Of a stretch of DNA of 64,000 bases, positions 35,083 to 46,173 are shown one piece after another. The stretch is from contig CBDCMR010000001.1 in assembly GCA_965219035.1 (NCBI GenBank), positions 618,247-682,246 on the forward strand. The letters run 5' to 3'. The stretch's first letter is position 1. Each line of letters starts with the position of its first letter. Both the position numbers and the translations under genes were made by a program. The notes beneath the pieces were generated by a model. The model saw nothing but the letters and a program-made list of their open reading frames with translations, was not told where the DNA came from and searched no databases. This stretch comes from CBDCKN01 sp965219035 (GTDB taxonomy: Bacteria > Gemmatimonadota > Gemmatimonadetes > Longimicrobiales > Gaopeijiaceae).

Positions 35083-35492
35083 TCCCCCGCATCCCCCAGG
35101 GGCTCCGCCTCCATGAGCAAGAGGGAGGGACCCTCGTGGGTCCGTCCCTTCACCTGGATCTGGAACCTGTACTGGCCGGTTTCCGGGAAGATGACGTCCT
35201 GAAGCGGCATGATGATCCGGGTGCGGGCGGGCGGGCGTCCGGGATCTCTGCGGTCCACATCGGAGTGCCCGCGGATGGTCATCGTGGACCTGGTTGAAGG
35301 ATCCAGGAGATCAACCTGGAAGTCGTACCTCCCCTGGTCGGATCGGTCCCACTCCACCGCCAGCACGAGGAACATGTCGTGCTTGGCAGGGAAGCCGGGG
35401 GCCGCAAGGTCGTTGAACACGCCCTTGAGGTCCAGCTTGCCTTCGGGGGTCTGTTCGGCGTGGTCACACACGAGAGCGAGCTGTAGTTGCAT
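35079..35492 (-). CDS. DUF6941 family protein
   Basis: 137 residues, all-beta, starting MQLQLALVCDHAEQTPEGKLDLKGVF, the recognisable opening of this uncharacterised family. The pattern of short strands ending in GQYRFQIQVKG resembles phage-tail or sandwich folds, but the function is unknown. It heads the LPS-core run by four-base overlap, which may only reflect cotranscription. Confidence 0.75.
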   Translation of the reverse strand: MQLQLALVCDHAEQTPEGKLDLKGVFNDLAAPGFPAKHDMFLVLAVEWDRSDQGRYDFQVDLLDPSTRSTMTIRGHSDVDRRDPGRPPARTRIIMPLQDVIFPETGQYRFQIQVKGRTHEGPSLLLMEAEPLGDAGE

Positions 35493-35522
35493 CGACGTTC
35501 CGGTCAGAGAGTCACGGAAAGA

Positions 35523-37130
35523 TCATTCAGGGGTGGCCTCCGGCACGCCCCATCCCCCTCCACCCGGCGATCGGATGCTGACGACGTCCCCAGCCGTGGC
35601 TTCGAATGACGTCTTGGCCGGGAGGACTGTCTCCTCGCCTTCTCGGATCAGCACGTTCTCGCCGGGGCTGCCATCCGATCCGCCTCTGGCTCCGGCGGGG
35701 CCGCGCGCCCGCCTCTCGCTCAGGAGGGTCACGCGACCGTCGACAAGGAGGCAGATGTCCCTTCGGAGGCCGTCACCACCCCCGTGGCGGCCTTCTCCAC
35801 CGCTTCCACGCAGCACGGTGTAGTGCGTGACACGGAACGGGTACGCGTGCTCGAGGGCCTCGACGGGAGTGTTGAGGGAGTTGGACATGTGCGTGTGGAC
35901 TCCCGACAGTCCGTCCCCGGAGTGCCCAGCCCCCATGCCGCCGCCCACTGTCTCGTAGTACGCGAAGTCGGACCCGGTCCGGGGGTCGACGCCTCCCACG
36001 GTGGTGTTGTTCATCGTACCCTGCGAGAGCGCCGGAACGAGGTCGGGGAGGGCCTCGCCGAAGGCACGCAGCAACACGTCGGTGATGCGTTGGCTGGTCT
36101 CTACGTTGCCGGCCGCGACGCTGGCGGGGAGCGAGGCGTTCACTATGGAGCCCTCTGGAAGGACCAGGTTCACCATGGACATGGACCCGCCCCCGGCCGG
36201 TAGAGGCTCGTTCAAAAGGGCTTCGACAACACAGCGTATCACGTATCGCGTGACCGACGCCGTGATGGCGGCCACTGCGTTGACACCCCCCGACACCTGG
36301 CCGCTGCTGCCCGAGAAGTCGACCTCGAGTCCCTCGGCGTGGCGAGTCAGGGCCACCCGGATCGGTATGTCCACCGTACCGAACCCGTCGTCATCCAGAA
36401 CGTCCTCGCCCCGGTAGACGCCCTCTGCGATGGCGTGCAGGCCGGCTTCCACAAGGCGGTCGGCATACTCCACCAGGTCGTCCATGGCGGCCAGGGCGGC
36501 TGGTGCGCCACGCCGCCCGGCGATCTCCAGTAGGCGGGTCCGCCCGGCGTGCAGGGCTGCGAGCTGGGCCTCCAGGTCTCCTCCTCGCTCCACGGGTGTG
36601 CGCACGTTGGCCAGGATGAGATTCCACACGTCCTTGTGACGCTCACCCGCTCTGTACAGAAGGACCGGCGGTATCCGGAGTCCCTCCTGATAGATCTCCT
36701 GGGCTAGAGGCATAGATCCCGGGCTGGTGCCGCCCACGTCAGAGTGGTGGGCGCGTGAGGCCACGTACCCGAGCAGGGTATCTCCTTCGTCCAGGTGGAC
36801 GGGCGAGATCAGTGTGATATCGGGAAGATGCGTGCCGCCCCGGAACGGGTCGTTCAGACAGGCCACGTCCCCCGCGCTCAGCGTACCGAGCTCGTCGAGG
36901 GCGGCCCGCACGCTCATGGGCATGGCCCCCAGGTGGACCGGCATGTGATCTCCCAGGGCCACGGGAACGCCTCCGGGAGAGAACAGGGCGCAGGAGTAGT
37001 CCCGCCGCTCCTTGATGTTCGGCGAGAACGACGCACGCCGGAGGGCCGCCCCCATCTCTTCCGTGAGCGCTGTAAAGAGGTGTCGAAACACCTCCAGGGT
37101 CACGGCGTCCGGCGTCGTGCGATCCGTCAT
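35523..37130 (-). CDS. hydantoinase B / oxoprolinase-type subunit
   Basis: ATG 37130 (MTDRTTPDAVTLEVFRH) is the family's usual start; the frame before it is not conserved. The 535-residue product carries SPNIKERRDYSCALF, HMPVHLGAMPMSV, NDPFRGGTHLPDITLI, and the C-terminal GSGGEGRHGGGDG, all hallmarks of HyuB. With an A subunit it hydrolyses hydantoins or 5-oxoproline using ATP. No hyuA is visible next to it, so a fused or distant partner is needed. Confidence 0.93.
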   Translation of the reverse strand: MTDRTTPDAVTLEVFRHLFTALTEEMGAALRRASFSPNIKERRDYSCALFSPGGVPVALGDHMPVHLGAMPMSVRAALDELGTLSAGDVACLNDPFRGGTHLPDITLISPVHLDEGDTLLGYVASRAHHSDVGGTSPGSMPLAQEIYQEGLRIPPVLLYRAGERHKDVWNLILANVRTPVERGGDLEAQLAALHAGRTRLLEIAGRRGAPAALAAMDDLVEYADRLVEAGLHAIAEGVYRGEDVLDDDGFGTVDIPIRVALTRHAEGLEVDFSGSSGQVSGGVNAVAAITASVTRYVIRCVVEALLNEPLPAGGGSMSMVNLVLPEGSIVNASLPASVAAGNVETSQRITDVLLRAFGEALPDLVPALSQGTMNNTTVGGVDPRTGSDFAYYETVGGGMGAGHSGDGLSGVHTHMSNSLNTPVEALEHAYPFRVTHYTVLRGSGGEGRHGGGDGLRRDICLLVDGRVTLLSERRARGPAGARGGSDGSPGENVLIREGEETVLPAKTSFEATAGDVVSIRSPGGGGWGVPEATPE

Positions 37131-37287
37131 GGCGTCCGGTGGGAGCGCTGGCACCGGCACGTCTCGGGAGCCTTCGCAGCTAGTTGGCCGACCATGGGGC
37201 ATACGTTAGGTTAAGCGGCTGAGGCATTGTATTTGATAACCGGAGTGGGCATGTTACTCCCGTTCCTGACCATACATGGAGGTGTAG

Positions 37288-37680
37288 GTGCCCAAAGAGA
37301 AGCTCTTCGCGCAGGCTCGGGACGAGTTGTTCAGCCACATCAACCGATGTGGTGTTCTCAACGCAACCGCTGAGGACAAGACCACTTGGATGGACGAGAC
37401 CATAGACTATTTAGGTGAGCGTTACCCGGAGTTGGGGCAACCCGATCTCACCGAGCTGCACTCCGTCGGGATACGGTTCTGCCAGCCTGCCATCAACAAC
37501 TTTCCGACCCAGGAGGCGGTTGCCGACCCTCCTGTTGCGGACGCCGACGCGGAAGATGCGCCCGGGGCAGGGCCCGTCTCCGACGGCGAGGCTTCGGATC
37601 AGCCCACCGCCTCCTCGGACCCTGCGACGGGTGCAGCCGAGAATACCTCGGACGAGGGCGACGACGCAAACGCAGCCTGA
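37288..37680 (+). CDS. small acidic protein of unknown function
   Basis: 130 residues from GTG 37288, preceded by GGAGGTGTAG. The first 75 residues form a helical domain (AQARDELFSHINRCGVL, WMDETIDYLGERYPEL, GIRFCQPAINNF); the rest is a low-complexity acidic and Ala/Pro/Ser tail. It may be a lineage-specific nucleoid- or ribosome-associated protein, but nothing in it decides. A strong terminator follows at 37718. Confidence 0.7.
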   Translation: MPKEKLFAQARDELFSHINRCGVLNATAEDKTTWMDETIDYLGERYPELGQPDLTELHSVGIRFCQPAINNFPTQEAVADPPVADADAEDAPGAGPVSDGEASDQPTASSDPATGAAENTSDEGDDANAA

Positions 37681-37717
37681 ACGCAGAGAAGCGGTCGAGC
37701 CGCGCATTTGAAGAGCG

Positions 37718-37747
37718 GCGGGGAACGCGGATTTCCCGCTGTTTTTT
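37718..37747 (+). terminator. intrinsic terminator
   Basis: An 8-bp stem with one G-U pair (GCGGGGAA against TTTCCCGC, six-base loop) followed by TGTTTTTT. It lies 37 bases after the small acidic gene's stop and should end that transcript. Confidence 0.85.
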
Positions 37748-37891
37748 GTTGTGTTTGCTGGAAGTCCAGCCCGTATTGGGCTGATGATGCCCCCACTGGG
37801 CGCCGCTCTTTGCGGCCTCGTCCGACGCGTGATATCTTGCCGGGCCCGGTAGCCAGGATTTGGGCGAGGCGGGCCGAACGGGCCATCCCGC

Positions 37892-37918
37892 AGCCCTCTT
37901 CTCGGGCTTCTTTTTCTT
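37892..37918 (+). terminator. second hairpin with U-tract
   Basis: AGCCC-TCTTCTC-GGGCT followed by TCTTTTTCTT. It lies between the small acidic gene and the next gene's ATG at 37965, so it could act as a back-up terminator or as an attenuator in the leader of the following gene. Confidence 0.6.
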
Positions 37919-37964
37919 ACTTGAGAAGGCAGGACCGCAGACCCGCCGAGTGCCGCGAGACCTC

Positions 37965-38336
37965 ATGAGCAAAACGAGACCGGACATTGCCGTGGTGGAG
38001 GGTGATACCCCCTTCCCACTCTCCGACGAGAAGGAGTTGCTACGTCTCTACTATGAGGGAAACCGTCTACCGTCCCCCACCGGGGGGTTCCTCATGGTGC
38101 TGCGCGTGCAGCCCGAGGCCGACGGGTCGGGGTCCATACTCCTCGAGTGCAGCTCCTCTTCTCTCCGTTACCAATTGAATGTCAACAAGGCCACGCGCAC
38201 GGAGCGGACGAAGGTCCGGGACAAGATAGAAGAAGGCCGGGAGCCGCGGTGCCCGCGACACGTGGACCAGCTCCTGACTCGCATGAAGAACGACCTCTTA
38301 TGTCCCCTTTGCGGGGTGCGCTACGGCAGGGCGTAG
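37965..38336 (+). CDS. hypothetical protein with C-terminal CxxC motif
   Basis: ATG 37965 begins MSKTRPDIAVVEGDTP; the longer frame upstream overlaps the terminator and is not credible. The 123-residue product has a beta-rich middle (GGFLMVLRVQPEADGSGSILLEC) and a C-terminal RCPRH...LLCPLCGVRYGRA, which could be a small metal site. No family recognised. Followed about 120 bases later by the TPR gene on the same strand. Confidence 0.65.
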   Translation: MSKTRPDIAVVEGDTPFPLSDEKELLRLYYEGNRLPSPTGGFLMVLRVQPEADGSGSILLECSSSSLRYQLNVNKATRTERTKVRDKIEEGREPRCPRHVDQLLTRMKNDLLCPLCGVRYGRA

Positions 38337-38456
38337 GGCGCCGAGGCCCGAAAGGCGTGTGGCAGTAGGCCCGAAAAAAACGGGGTGGTGATTGAGATCG
38401 GCCCCCATTAAATTCTGGACAGACGTCTCAACTCCAGCCGAAGGAGCCATATCGCG

Positions 38457-39554
38457 ATGTCAGAGCGATTCCTCAGCTCCGAGGAATACGACGAACAGGC
38501 GCACCAACTCTACAACGACGGTGATTATGAAGGGGCTCTCGAGATGCTCAAAGAGGGCCTCTCTCTGTATCCCAATGCCGTCGAGCTCTGTGTCGGAATG
38601 GGCTACGCGCGCCTGGCGAGGGAGGAGTATGCGTGGGCGAGACAGGCATTCGAGCGTGCCCTCGTCCTCGACAAGGGGCATGAGGATGCCCTCGTGGGGC
38701 TCGGCGAGACTTTGCTCCGTTTCGGTGAGCGGGAAACGGCCCTCGGCCTGTTCGAGCGGGTGGCGGCCATGGGGTTCGAGGACGATGTCGAGCTCATGCT
38801 CACCATGGGACGCGCCCTCTACAGGGAGAGTCTCTATGCGGAGAGCCGAGACGTGTTTGCGAAGGCCGCTGCGGCCCGTCCAGACAACGCCGAGGCGGCA
38901 GCCTCTCTCGGCTACTCGCTCCATAGGCTCGGCGACGAGGTGGGAGCGGGAAGGCAGATCAGGCGGGCCTTGCGGCTGGACCCCGACCTTCACGAGGCCA
39001 GGGTCTACCTCGGGCACCTTCTGTACGACCGCGGTGACTGGGACGGGGCCCTCCGAGAGTTCGAGCGCGTGCCCCCCCTGGATCATTGGGATTCGCTGGC
39101 CGTCTGGAGGCTCATAGAGCTCAAGCGGGCGCTTTGGCAGGTGGAAGACGGCGATGCGCGCCTCGTGCCGTGGCAGGAGCGATTGGCTGGGCTAGAAGCT
39201 CTCCAGGATCCCATTGATCGGCTCTTGGCGGAGGTGGAGGCTCAGGTCAACGGAGTCGAGGGACCTCTGACGGACCCGAGGCAGCTCGAGCTGTTCGAGC
39301 GGGGAGAGCGCAAGGGAGAGGCCGAGCTGCACCAAATTCGCCTCGCCGACGGACATCTCTTCCGGGGCACGTGGCACGAGATCGTGCGACAGATGAGAGA
39401 TCACGCGGGCTTCTCCCACGAGACGCTGTCGCACTACATGCGGCGGCTGGCCGAGCGCTGGCATGAGCAATGCAGCGTAGAGATTCCGTTCATGGATCCC
39501 GAGAGCTTCCTCCAGGCCGCTATCGAGGCCGACCTGGTCTATCTCGAAGACTGA
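38457..39554 (+). CDS. tetratricopeptide-repeat protein
   Basis: 365 residues from ATG 38457, preceded by AAGGAG. Residues 10-215 are five to six TPR units (for example AHQLYNDGDYEGALEMLKEGLSLYP spans two helices). The C-terminal part (HLFRGTWHEIVRQMRDHAG...HYMRRLAERW) is a different helical domain. A cytoplasmic adaptor is likely. It precedes the zinc-ribbon gene by 22 bases and is probably in one operon. Confidence 0.85.
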   Translation: MSERFLSSEEYDEQAHQLYNDGDYEGALEMLKEGLSLYPNAVELCVGMGYARLAREEYAWARQAFERALVLDKGHEDALVGLGETLLRFGERETALGLFERVAAMGFEDDVELMLTMGRALYRESLYAESRDVFAKAAAARPDNAEAAASLGYSLHRLGDEVGAGRQIRRALRLDPDLHEARVYLGHLLYDRGDWDGALREFERVPPLDHWDSLAVWRLIELKRALWQVEDGDARLVPWQERLAGLEALQDPIDRLLAEVEAQVNGVEGPLTDPRQLELFERGERKGEAELHQIRLADGHLFRGTWHEIVRQMRDHAGFSHETLSHYMRRLAERWHEQCSVEIPFMDPESFLQAAIEADLVYLED

Positions 39555-39576
39555 ATCCCTTCCTAGACTGAGCCCC

Positions 39577-40416
39577 ATGCCTCCGACGAGCGAAGTTCTG
39601 AACCGGTTTCACCAGGTTCTTCTTCAGGAGATATCGGAGTCTCGACCCGAGTACCTGACGCAACCGTTCACCGTTGCCGAGATCTACCAGAACCTGGTGC
39701 CGTACCGGTCACACCGTGACCTCATCGGTGTCGAGATGAACGGGGACTACGAAGACGCCCTGCTGAGGCTCCTGGCGGGGGAGGGGGACTACCTCCTTCT
39801 CGACTCCGAGGTGGCCCGGCGCAAAATCCGGGAGGAGCTGGAGAGCCCGAACCCGAACACGGGTCTCTTCCGCGACGTTGCGGCTGCCGATGTCCGCCTG
39901 AACCCGGATTGCATCCTGACGGGAGCGGGTGAGGAGAGTGGCGAGTCGCCGGACGAAGCCCTTCAGGAGGAGGACGCTGCATCCCCCGACGAGACGGGCG
40001 CGGAAGGGCCGGAGGCCATCGACATCGCAGAGTTGATGCCCGACGAAGACGACACCGACGAGGAGGACGACGGGGGCGCCGGAGAGTCCGGTGACGATGG
40101 AGTGATCGGTCACATCGAGCTGGCCGACGACGGCGTTCCCGTTCCCGGTACCGAGCCGGAGCACGAGGACGCGCGGTCCAACGACCCACCCGACATCTCG
40201 AGCCTGGAGGACACGCCGGACCCGGTCGCCGTCGAGCCCGAGGAGCCCGGCGAGGATGCGGACCCGGTCGCAGCCGCCGACGGTGGGCCAGCGGCCTGCC
40301 ACTGGTGCCGTCAGATCCTGCCGCACCGGAAGGCACTCAACTTTTGCCCGTTCTGCGGCAGCGACCTGAGGCTTTTCCCGTGTCCCAAGTGCGGGGAGGA
40401 ACTCGAGCCGCGATAG
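39577..40416 (+). CDS. acidic protein with double zinc-ribbon C-terminus, cut short by a TAG
   Basis: 279 residues to the TAG at 40414-40416. An N-terminal helical domain (VLNRFHQVLLQEISESRPEYL) is followed by a very acidic linker, and then zinc knuckles C241/C244 and C257/C260, and C269/C272. The fourth knuckle that should complete the second ribbon lies just past the stop in the same frame (QFCVSCGNEVSD, ending at 40455), where a Trp codon would usually stand. The next gene starts at 40448, overlapping this extended frame as coupled genes do. So the visible protein is probably a nonsense-truncated or readthrough form. Confidence 0.8.
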   Translation: MPPTSEVLNRFHQVLLQEISESRPEYLTQPFTVAEIYQNLVPYRSHRDLIGVEMNGDYEDALLRLLAGEGDYLLLDSEVARRKIREELESPNPNTGLFRDVAAADVRLNPDCILTGAGEESGESPDEALQEEDAASPDETGAEGPEAIDIAELMPDEDDTDEEDDGGAGESGDDGVIGHIELADDGVPVPGTEPEHEDARSNDPPDISSLEDTPDPVAVEPEEPGEDADPVAAADGGPAACHWCRQILPHRKALNFCPFCGSDLRLFPCPKCGEELEPR

Positions 40417-40447
40417 CAGTTCTGTGTCTCTTGCGGGAATGAAGTGA

Positions 40448-40903
40448 GTGACTAGCCGGCTCCGTCGCGCGACGCTGGGGCTGTTGATTCTGGGGGGGTG
40501 CGGTGTCGAGGCCGAGACCCGGTCCCAGGAGGCCGCGGATGCCGCCGAGTCACCCTTCCCGGTGGTGGAGGCCACCCAGGTCATCCAGCTGGGGGCTGGT
40601 AGGGAGCAGGAGCACGTGCTTCTCCTCAACCTCGAGATCTCGGTGGGAGAGTGGGTGGAGTTCGTCACCCTCGATCGCAGGGTGCACACCCTTTCGTTCG
40701 TTGCCGACTCCCTCTCCCCTGAAGCGCGCGCATTTCTACTCGCCACAGGCCAGCTGCACGGCCCACCGCTCCTCGAGCGAGGGACCCGCCTCTTCGTGGA
40801 CTTCCGAGAGGCTCCCGTGGGGCGGTACGTTTTTTCGAGCAGGAGTCACGGAGAGCCCGTCTACGGGAGCGTCACGGTCCGGGGGGATTCGGCGGACCGG
40901 TAG
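40448..40903 (+). CDS. cupredoxin-like lipoprotein with degenerate copper site
   Basis: 151 residues from GTG 40448. Lipobox LGGC (C18) follows a short signal. The rest has the plastocyanin-like order of strands: VHTLSF with H80, and YVFSSRSHGEPVYGSVTV near the C-terminus. Blue copper proteins have Cys, His and Met in that last loop; here they align as Ser131, His134 and Val138, so a type 1 copper site cannot form. Likely an exported structural relative. It is four bases from the dehydrogenase start. Confidence 0.65.
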   Translation: MTSRLRRATLGLLILGGCGVEAETRSQEAADAAESPFPVVEATQVIQLGAGREQEHVLLLNLEISVGEWVEFVTLDRRVHTLSFVADSLSPEARAFLLATGQLHGPPLLERGTRLFVDFREAPVGRYVFSSRSHGEPVYGSVTVRGDSADR

Positions 40904-40907
40904 GCTG

Positions 40908-41916
40908 ATGCCTCGAATCGCCATCATCCCCGGAGACGGGATCGGCACCGAGGTGACGCGCGAGGCGAGTCGGGTATTGGAGTGCCTCCGAGACGTTGCT
41001 AGCCTCGATCTCGAGTTCGCTGAGCAGGACCTTGGGGCCGAGCGCTACCTCAGGGACGGGGTGACGATCACGGACGAGGAGTTTCGCGCCCTCGCCGACG
41101 ACTGCGACGCCATCCTTCTGGGCGCGCTGGGTGATCCGAGGGTGCCCGACAACGCACACGCGCGGGACATCCTCCTGGGCCTGCGCTTCCGCATGGACCT
41201 CTACGTCAACTTCCGCCCCTGTGTGCCCCTGCACCCGTCGCTGTGTCCCCTCCGGGATGTGGGCCCCATCCATCTGGAGATCTTCCGGGAGAACACCGAG
41301 GGTCTATACGTGAACCGTGGACGGGTCATCGACGAGGGGACGCCCGACGAGGTGGCCATCCAGGAAGACCTGAACACGCGGCCGGGGGTGGAGCGCATAA
41401 TTCGCGCAGCCTTCGAGCATTCGGTCTCCAACGGGCGCGATCGGGTGACCATGGTGGACAAGGCCAACGCCATGCCAATGGCGGGCTCGCTGTGGCGCCG
41501 CACCTTCGCCGAGGTGGGTGAGGGCTATCCCAACGTCAGGCAAGACCTCGAACCTGTTCGGTGACATTCTCAGCGACCTGGCCGCGGAGGTCACGGGCGG
41601 CTTGGGGCTCGCGCCTTCCGCCAACGTACATCCGGGTCGCCACGCTCTTTTCGAGCCGGTCCACGGCTCTGCACCTGACATGGCGGGCGAAGGCATCGCG
41701 AACCCCATGGGCGCGATCCGAAGCGTCGCCCTGCTTCTCGAACACTTCGGTTGGAGCGAGGAGTCGGCGACCGTCGAGACTGCGGTGCGGAGGGCCTTCA
41801 GCGAGGGCGTGACGACACCCGATCTAGGGGGGAGCAGCTCCACGGCCGACGTGGGCCGGTGGATCTGCGACGTCCTGTCGGCGGGCGAGCCCTCGACATC
41901 TCACAGCGACGGATGA
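40908..41916 (+). pseudogene. isocitrate/isopropylmalate dehydrogenase family, internal deletion and frameshift
   Basis: The N-terminal part from ATG 40908 has IAIIPGDGIGTEV, HLEIFRENTEGLYVNRG, and MVDKANAMPMAGSLWRR, and is sound up to FAEVGEGYPNVR near 41540. It then runs to a stop at 41564. The C-terminal part (TSNLFGDILSDLAAEVTGG, HGSAPDMAGEGIANPMGA) continues in another frame from about 41542 to 41916. About 25-30 residues, including the conserved catalytic Asp strand before NLFGD, are missing. So this is a broken gene, either decayed or hit by an assembly deletion; a working enzyme would decarboxylate a 2-hydroxy-acid. Confidence 0.85.
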
Positions 41917-41922
41917 CCCAAG

Positions 41923-43050
41923 ATGGCTGAACGACGTACCATCGGTCAGATCCTCATGAGCTTCGGCCGCATCACGGAAGAGGATGTGGAGAAGGCGCTG
42001 GCGCACCAGCAGGAGACCGGGGGATTCTTCGGCGAGTCGCTTCTGGCCCTCGAGCTCGTGACCCCGGAGGAGCTCGAGTGGGGACTCGCGTCCCAGTTCG
42101 ATCTGCCCTACGTCTTCCCGGACCCCGACAGCATCGACCCGGAGGCGGCGGCTCTGGTGTCGCCCGAATGGGCGCTCGCCAATCTCACGCTTCCCATCAT
42201 GAGAACGGAGAGGGTCCTCACCGTCGTAGTGGATTCACCCATCAAGACGGAGGCGGTGGACGTTCTCGAGGCCCGGACAGATCTGACGATCGAGCTGGCA
42301 CTGGCTTCCTCGACGAACATCCGTGAGTTGATCCGGCAAGTGTATGCTCGAGCCGCCGCCCACGAGGAGAAGGAGCGTCCCGCCCCCACTAGTATCAAAG
42401 AGGTGTTCTCGCTGGCGTTGGACGCGGCATCGAAGCGGTTCGGCATCTCGACCCGCGGTCCTCGGGCTTGGGCCTGGTACGACGACAGCGGTCGCATTCG
42501 TCGCCGACCTCTGGAGGGTCTCTGGAACTCCGAGCTCCAGGAGCTCATCTCACCTCCGCCGGACGAGGAGATCGGCGATGTGCGGAGGGCTTCCTGGAGC
42601 GGTCACGTAAACCGCGATGGCATGGTCACTCCCATCGAGGTCCAGTACTTGGCCGACGAGAGCGGTGCCGAATATCTATTCCGCGCTGTCGACGCGTACG
42701 CTCAGCTACAGGACCAGTTTCCTCCGCCGTCTGCGGGGATCCTGTCCGAGATTCGGCTCCTTGCACGGTCGGGATCGGCCCGATTCCTGGTCGTCACGGA
42801 CCCGGCGGAGCTCGGCCACGACATCCTCCCTCACCTGCCCACGCTCATGCTCGACACTTCATGGCGGAGCATCTACCTCACGGACCCAGATAGCCGTGCC
42901 GCGAGCCATGCTTTCTCAGTCGAGCTTCCCATGAGCGAGGACGACTGGGCGGCCGAGCTGGACTCCATTCGCGGATTCCACTTCGACGTGGTCACGGTGG
43001 ACCTTCCGGGACATCCGGAGAAGTGGCTGCAGTCGGCGCTGGACGGGTGA
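41923..43050 (+). CDS. MshEN-domain protein (type II secretion/pilus ATPase N-terminal-like)
   Basis: 375 residues. Residues 1-140 are a GspE/MshE N-terminal domain (TIGQILMSFGRITEEDVEKAL, then FGESLLALELVTPEELEWGLA), of the type that can bind cyclic di-GMP. The rest has no Walker motifs but a beta/alpha domain that may be a relic or regulatory domain. In a normal order, a pilT start lies just downstream, so it is likely a pilus or motility accessory. Its stop is followed by a short frame and pilT. Confidence 0.8.
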   Translation: MAERRTIGQILMSFGRITEEDVEKALAHQQETGGFFGESLLALELVTPEELEWGLASQFDLPYVFPDPDSIDPEAAALVSPEWALANLTLPIMRTERVLTVVVDSPIKTEAVDVLEARTDLTIELALASSTNIRELIRQVYARAAAHEEKERPAPTSIKEVFSLALDAASKRFGISTRGPRAWAWYDDSGRIRRRPLEGLWNSELQELISPPPDEEIGDVRRASWSGHVNRDGMVTPIEVQYLADESGAEYLFRAVDAYAQLQDQFPPPSAGILSEIRLLARSGSARFLVVTDPAELGHDILPHLPTLMLDTSWRSIYLTDPDSRAASHAFSVELPMSEDDWAAELDSIRGFHFDVVTVDLPGHPEKWLQSALDG

Positions 43051-43051
43051 G

Positions 43052-43156
43052 GTGGAGAGCCGCATCGCGCACGAGGCCGGTATCCGATGGGAGTTGAAGA
43101 TCGAGGCTCAGGAGGGGAACCGTCTGGAGTGGAGCTTGGACCCACTCCACGGCTGA
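43052..43156 (+). CDS. 34-residue ORF between MshEN gene and pilT
   Basis: GTG 43052 lies one base after the MshEN gene stop, inside a tight operon, and encodes 34 residues rich in Glu, Ile and Trp (ESRIAHEAGIRWELKIEA) to TGA 43154-43156. Too short to assign. It could be a coupled small protein or the trailing end of a frameshifted MshEN gene. Confidence 0.35.
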   Translation: MESRIAHEAGIRWELKIEAQEGNRLEWSLDPLHG

Positions 43157-43203
43157 CCACGGGGGTACGGTATCATTGAAAATACGAACGGCGAGGACAC
43201 CTG

Positions 43204-43944
43204 ATGGCCCAGATCGACCAGTTTCTCAAGGTGATGGTGGACCAGGGGGGGTCAGACCTCCATCTCACCACGGGCTCCGTATCCGTCATCCGTGTCCACG
43301 GCCACATGCAGCGGATCAAGTTCCGCGAGCTTTCGGCCAAGGACATGGAGAAGCTCGTCTACGAGATCATGGAAGAGGACTGGCGGATGCGGTTCCTCGA
43401 CGATCTGGATTTCGACTTCGCCTACGAGATTCCAGGGCTCTCACGTTTCAGGGTCAACATCTTCAATCAGAAGAACGGGATCGGCGCGGTCATGCGTACC
43501 ATCCCCACCGACATCCTGACGGCCGACCAACTGGGGCTGCCCGACGTCGTCCGGAGGATGTGCATGCTCACCAAGGGCCTGGTGCTCGTCACTGGTCCCA
43601 CGGGGTCGGGGAAGAGCACGACCCTGGCTGCTATGGTGGACCTCATCAACGAGGGCCGTGCAGACCACATCCTCACCATCGAGGATCCCATCGAGTTCGT
43701 GCATCCCCACAAGAAGTGTCTGGTCAACCAGCGGGAGGTCGGCACCAACACCAAGAGCTTCGCCAATGCGCTCCGGGCGGCACTCCGTGAGGATCCGGAC
43801 GTCATACTCGTGGGAGAAATGCGTGACCAGGAGACCATCGAATTGGGGATCACGGCCGCCGAGACGGGCCATCTGGTGTTCGGTACGCTTCACACGAGTT
43901 CGGCGCCCAAGACGATCGACCGCATCATCGACGTCTTCCCGGCA
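43204..43944 (+). pseudogene. pilT: pilT, N-terminal two thirds (type IV pilus retraction ATPase)
   Basis: From ATG 43204, 247 codons of a normal PilT: the N-terminal domain (DQGGSDLHLTTGS), Walker A GPTGSGKST, Asp box EDPIEF, Walker B and His box (ALREDPDVILVGEMRDQET, GHLVFGTLHT), and DRIIDVFPA. After that the frame gives only EYRWRDSR and a stop at 43971. The missing part, starting at DQQDQIRSML, is at 3019-3357 on the minus strand. Added together they give about 360 residues, a normal length. The C-terminal subdomain needed for hexamer motor action is lost here. Confidence 0.93.
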
Positions 43945-43967
43945 GAGTACCGGTGGCGTGATTCACG

Positions 43968-46031
<2,064 letters not shown>

Positions 46032-46173
46032 GCAAGGAATCGTCTAAGTTCAACCGGAACTTTGCCGATGACGTTCCAAGATAGCCCGTAACGACCCGTA
46101 GTGACCCCATAACATCTGATTTGACGCCGTTTTACGTTACGTCGGCTGAGTCGATTCGTCTCTTGCCGTCCCG

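Noticed and set aside
33212..35092. A 626-codon open frame covering two genes
   Set aside because: Only its last 266 codons (from GTG 34012) are a real gene; the rest is antisense-like noise inside the glycosyltransferase frame, kept open by high GC.
40414..40416. Pyrrolysine reading of the TAG in the zinc-ribbon gene
   Set aside because: No Pyl genes or context; the position aligns with Trp, so mutation or readthrough is simpler.
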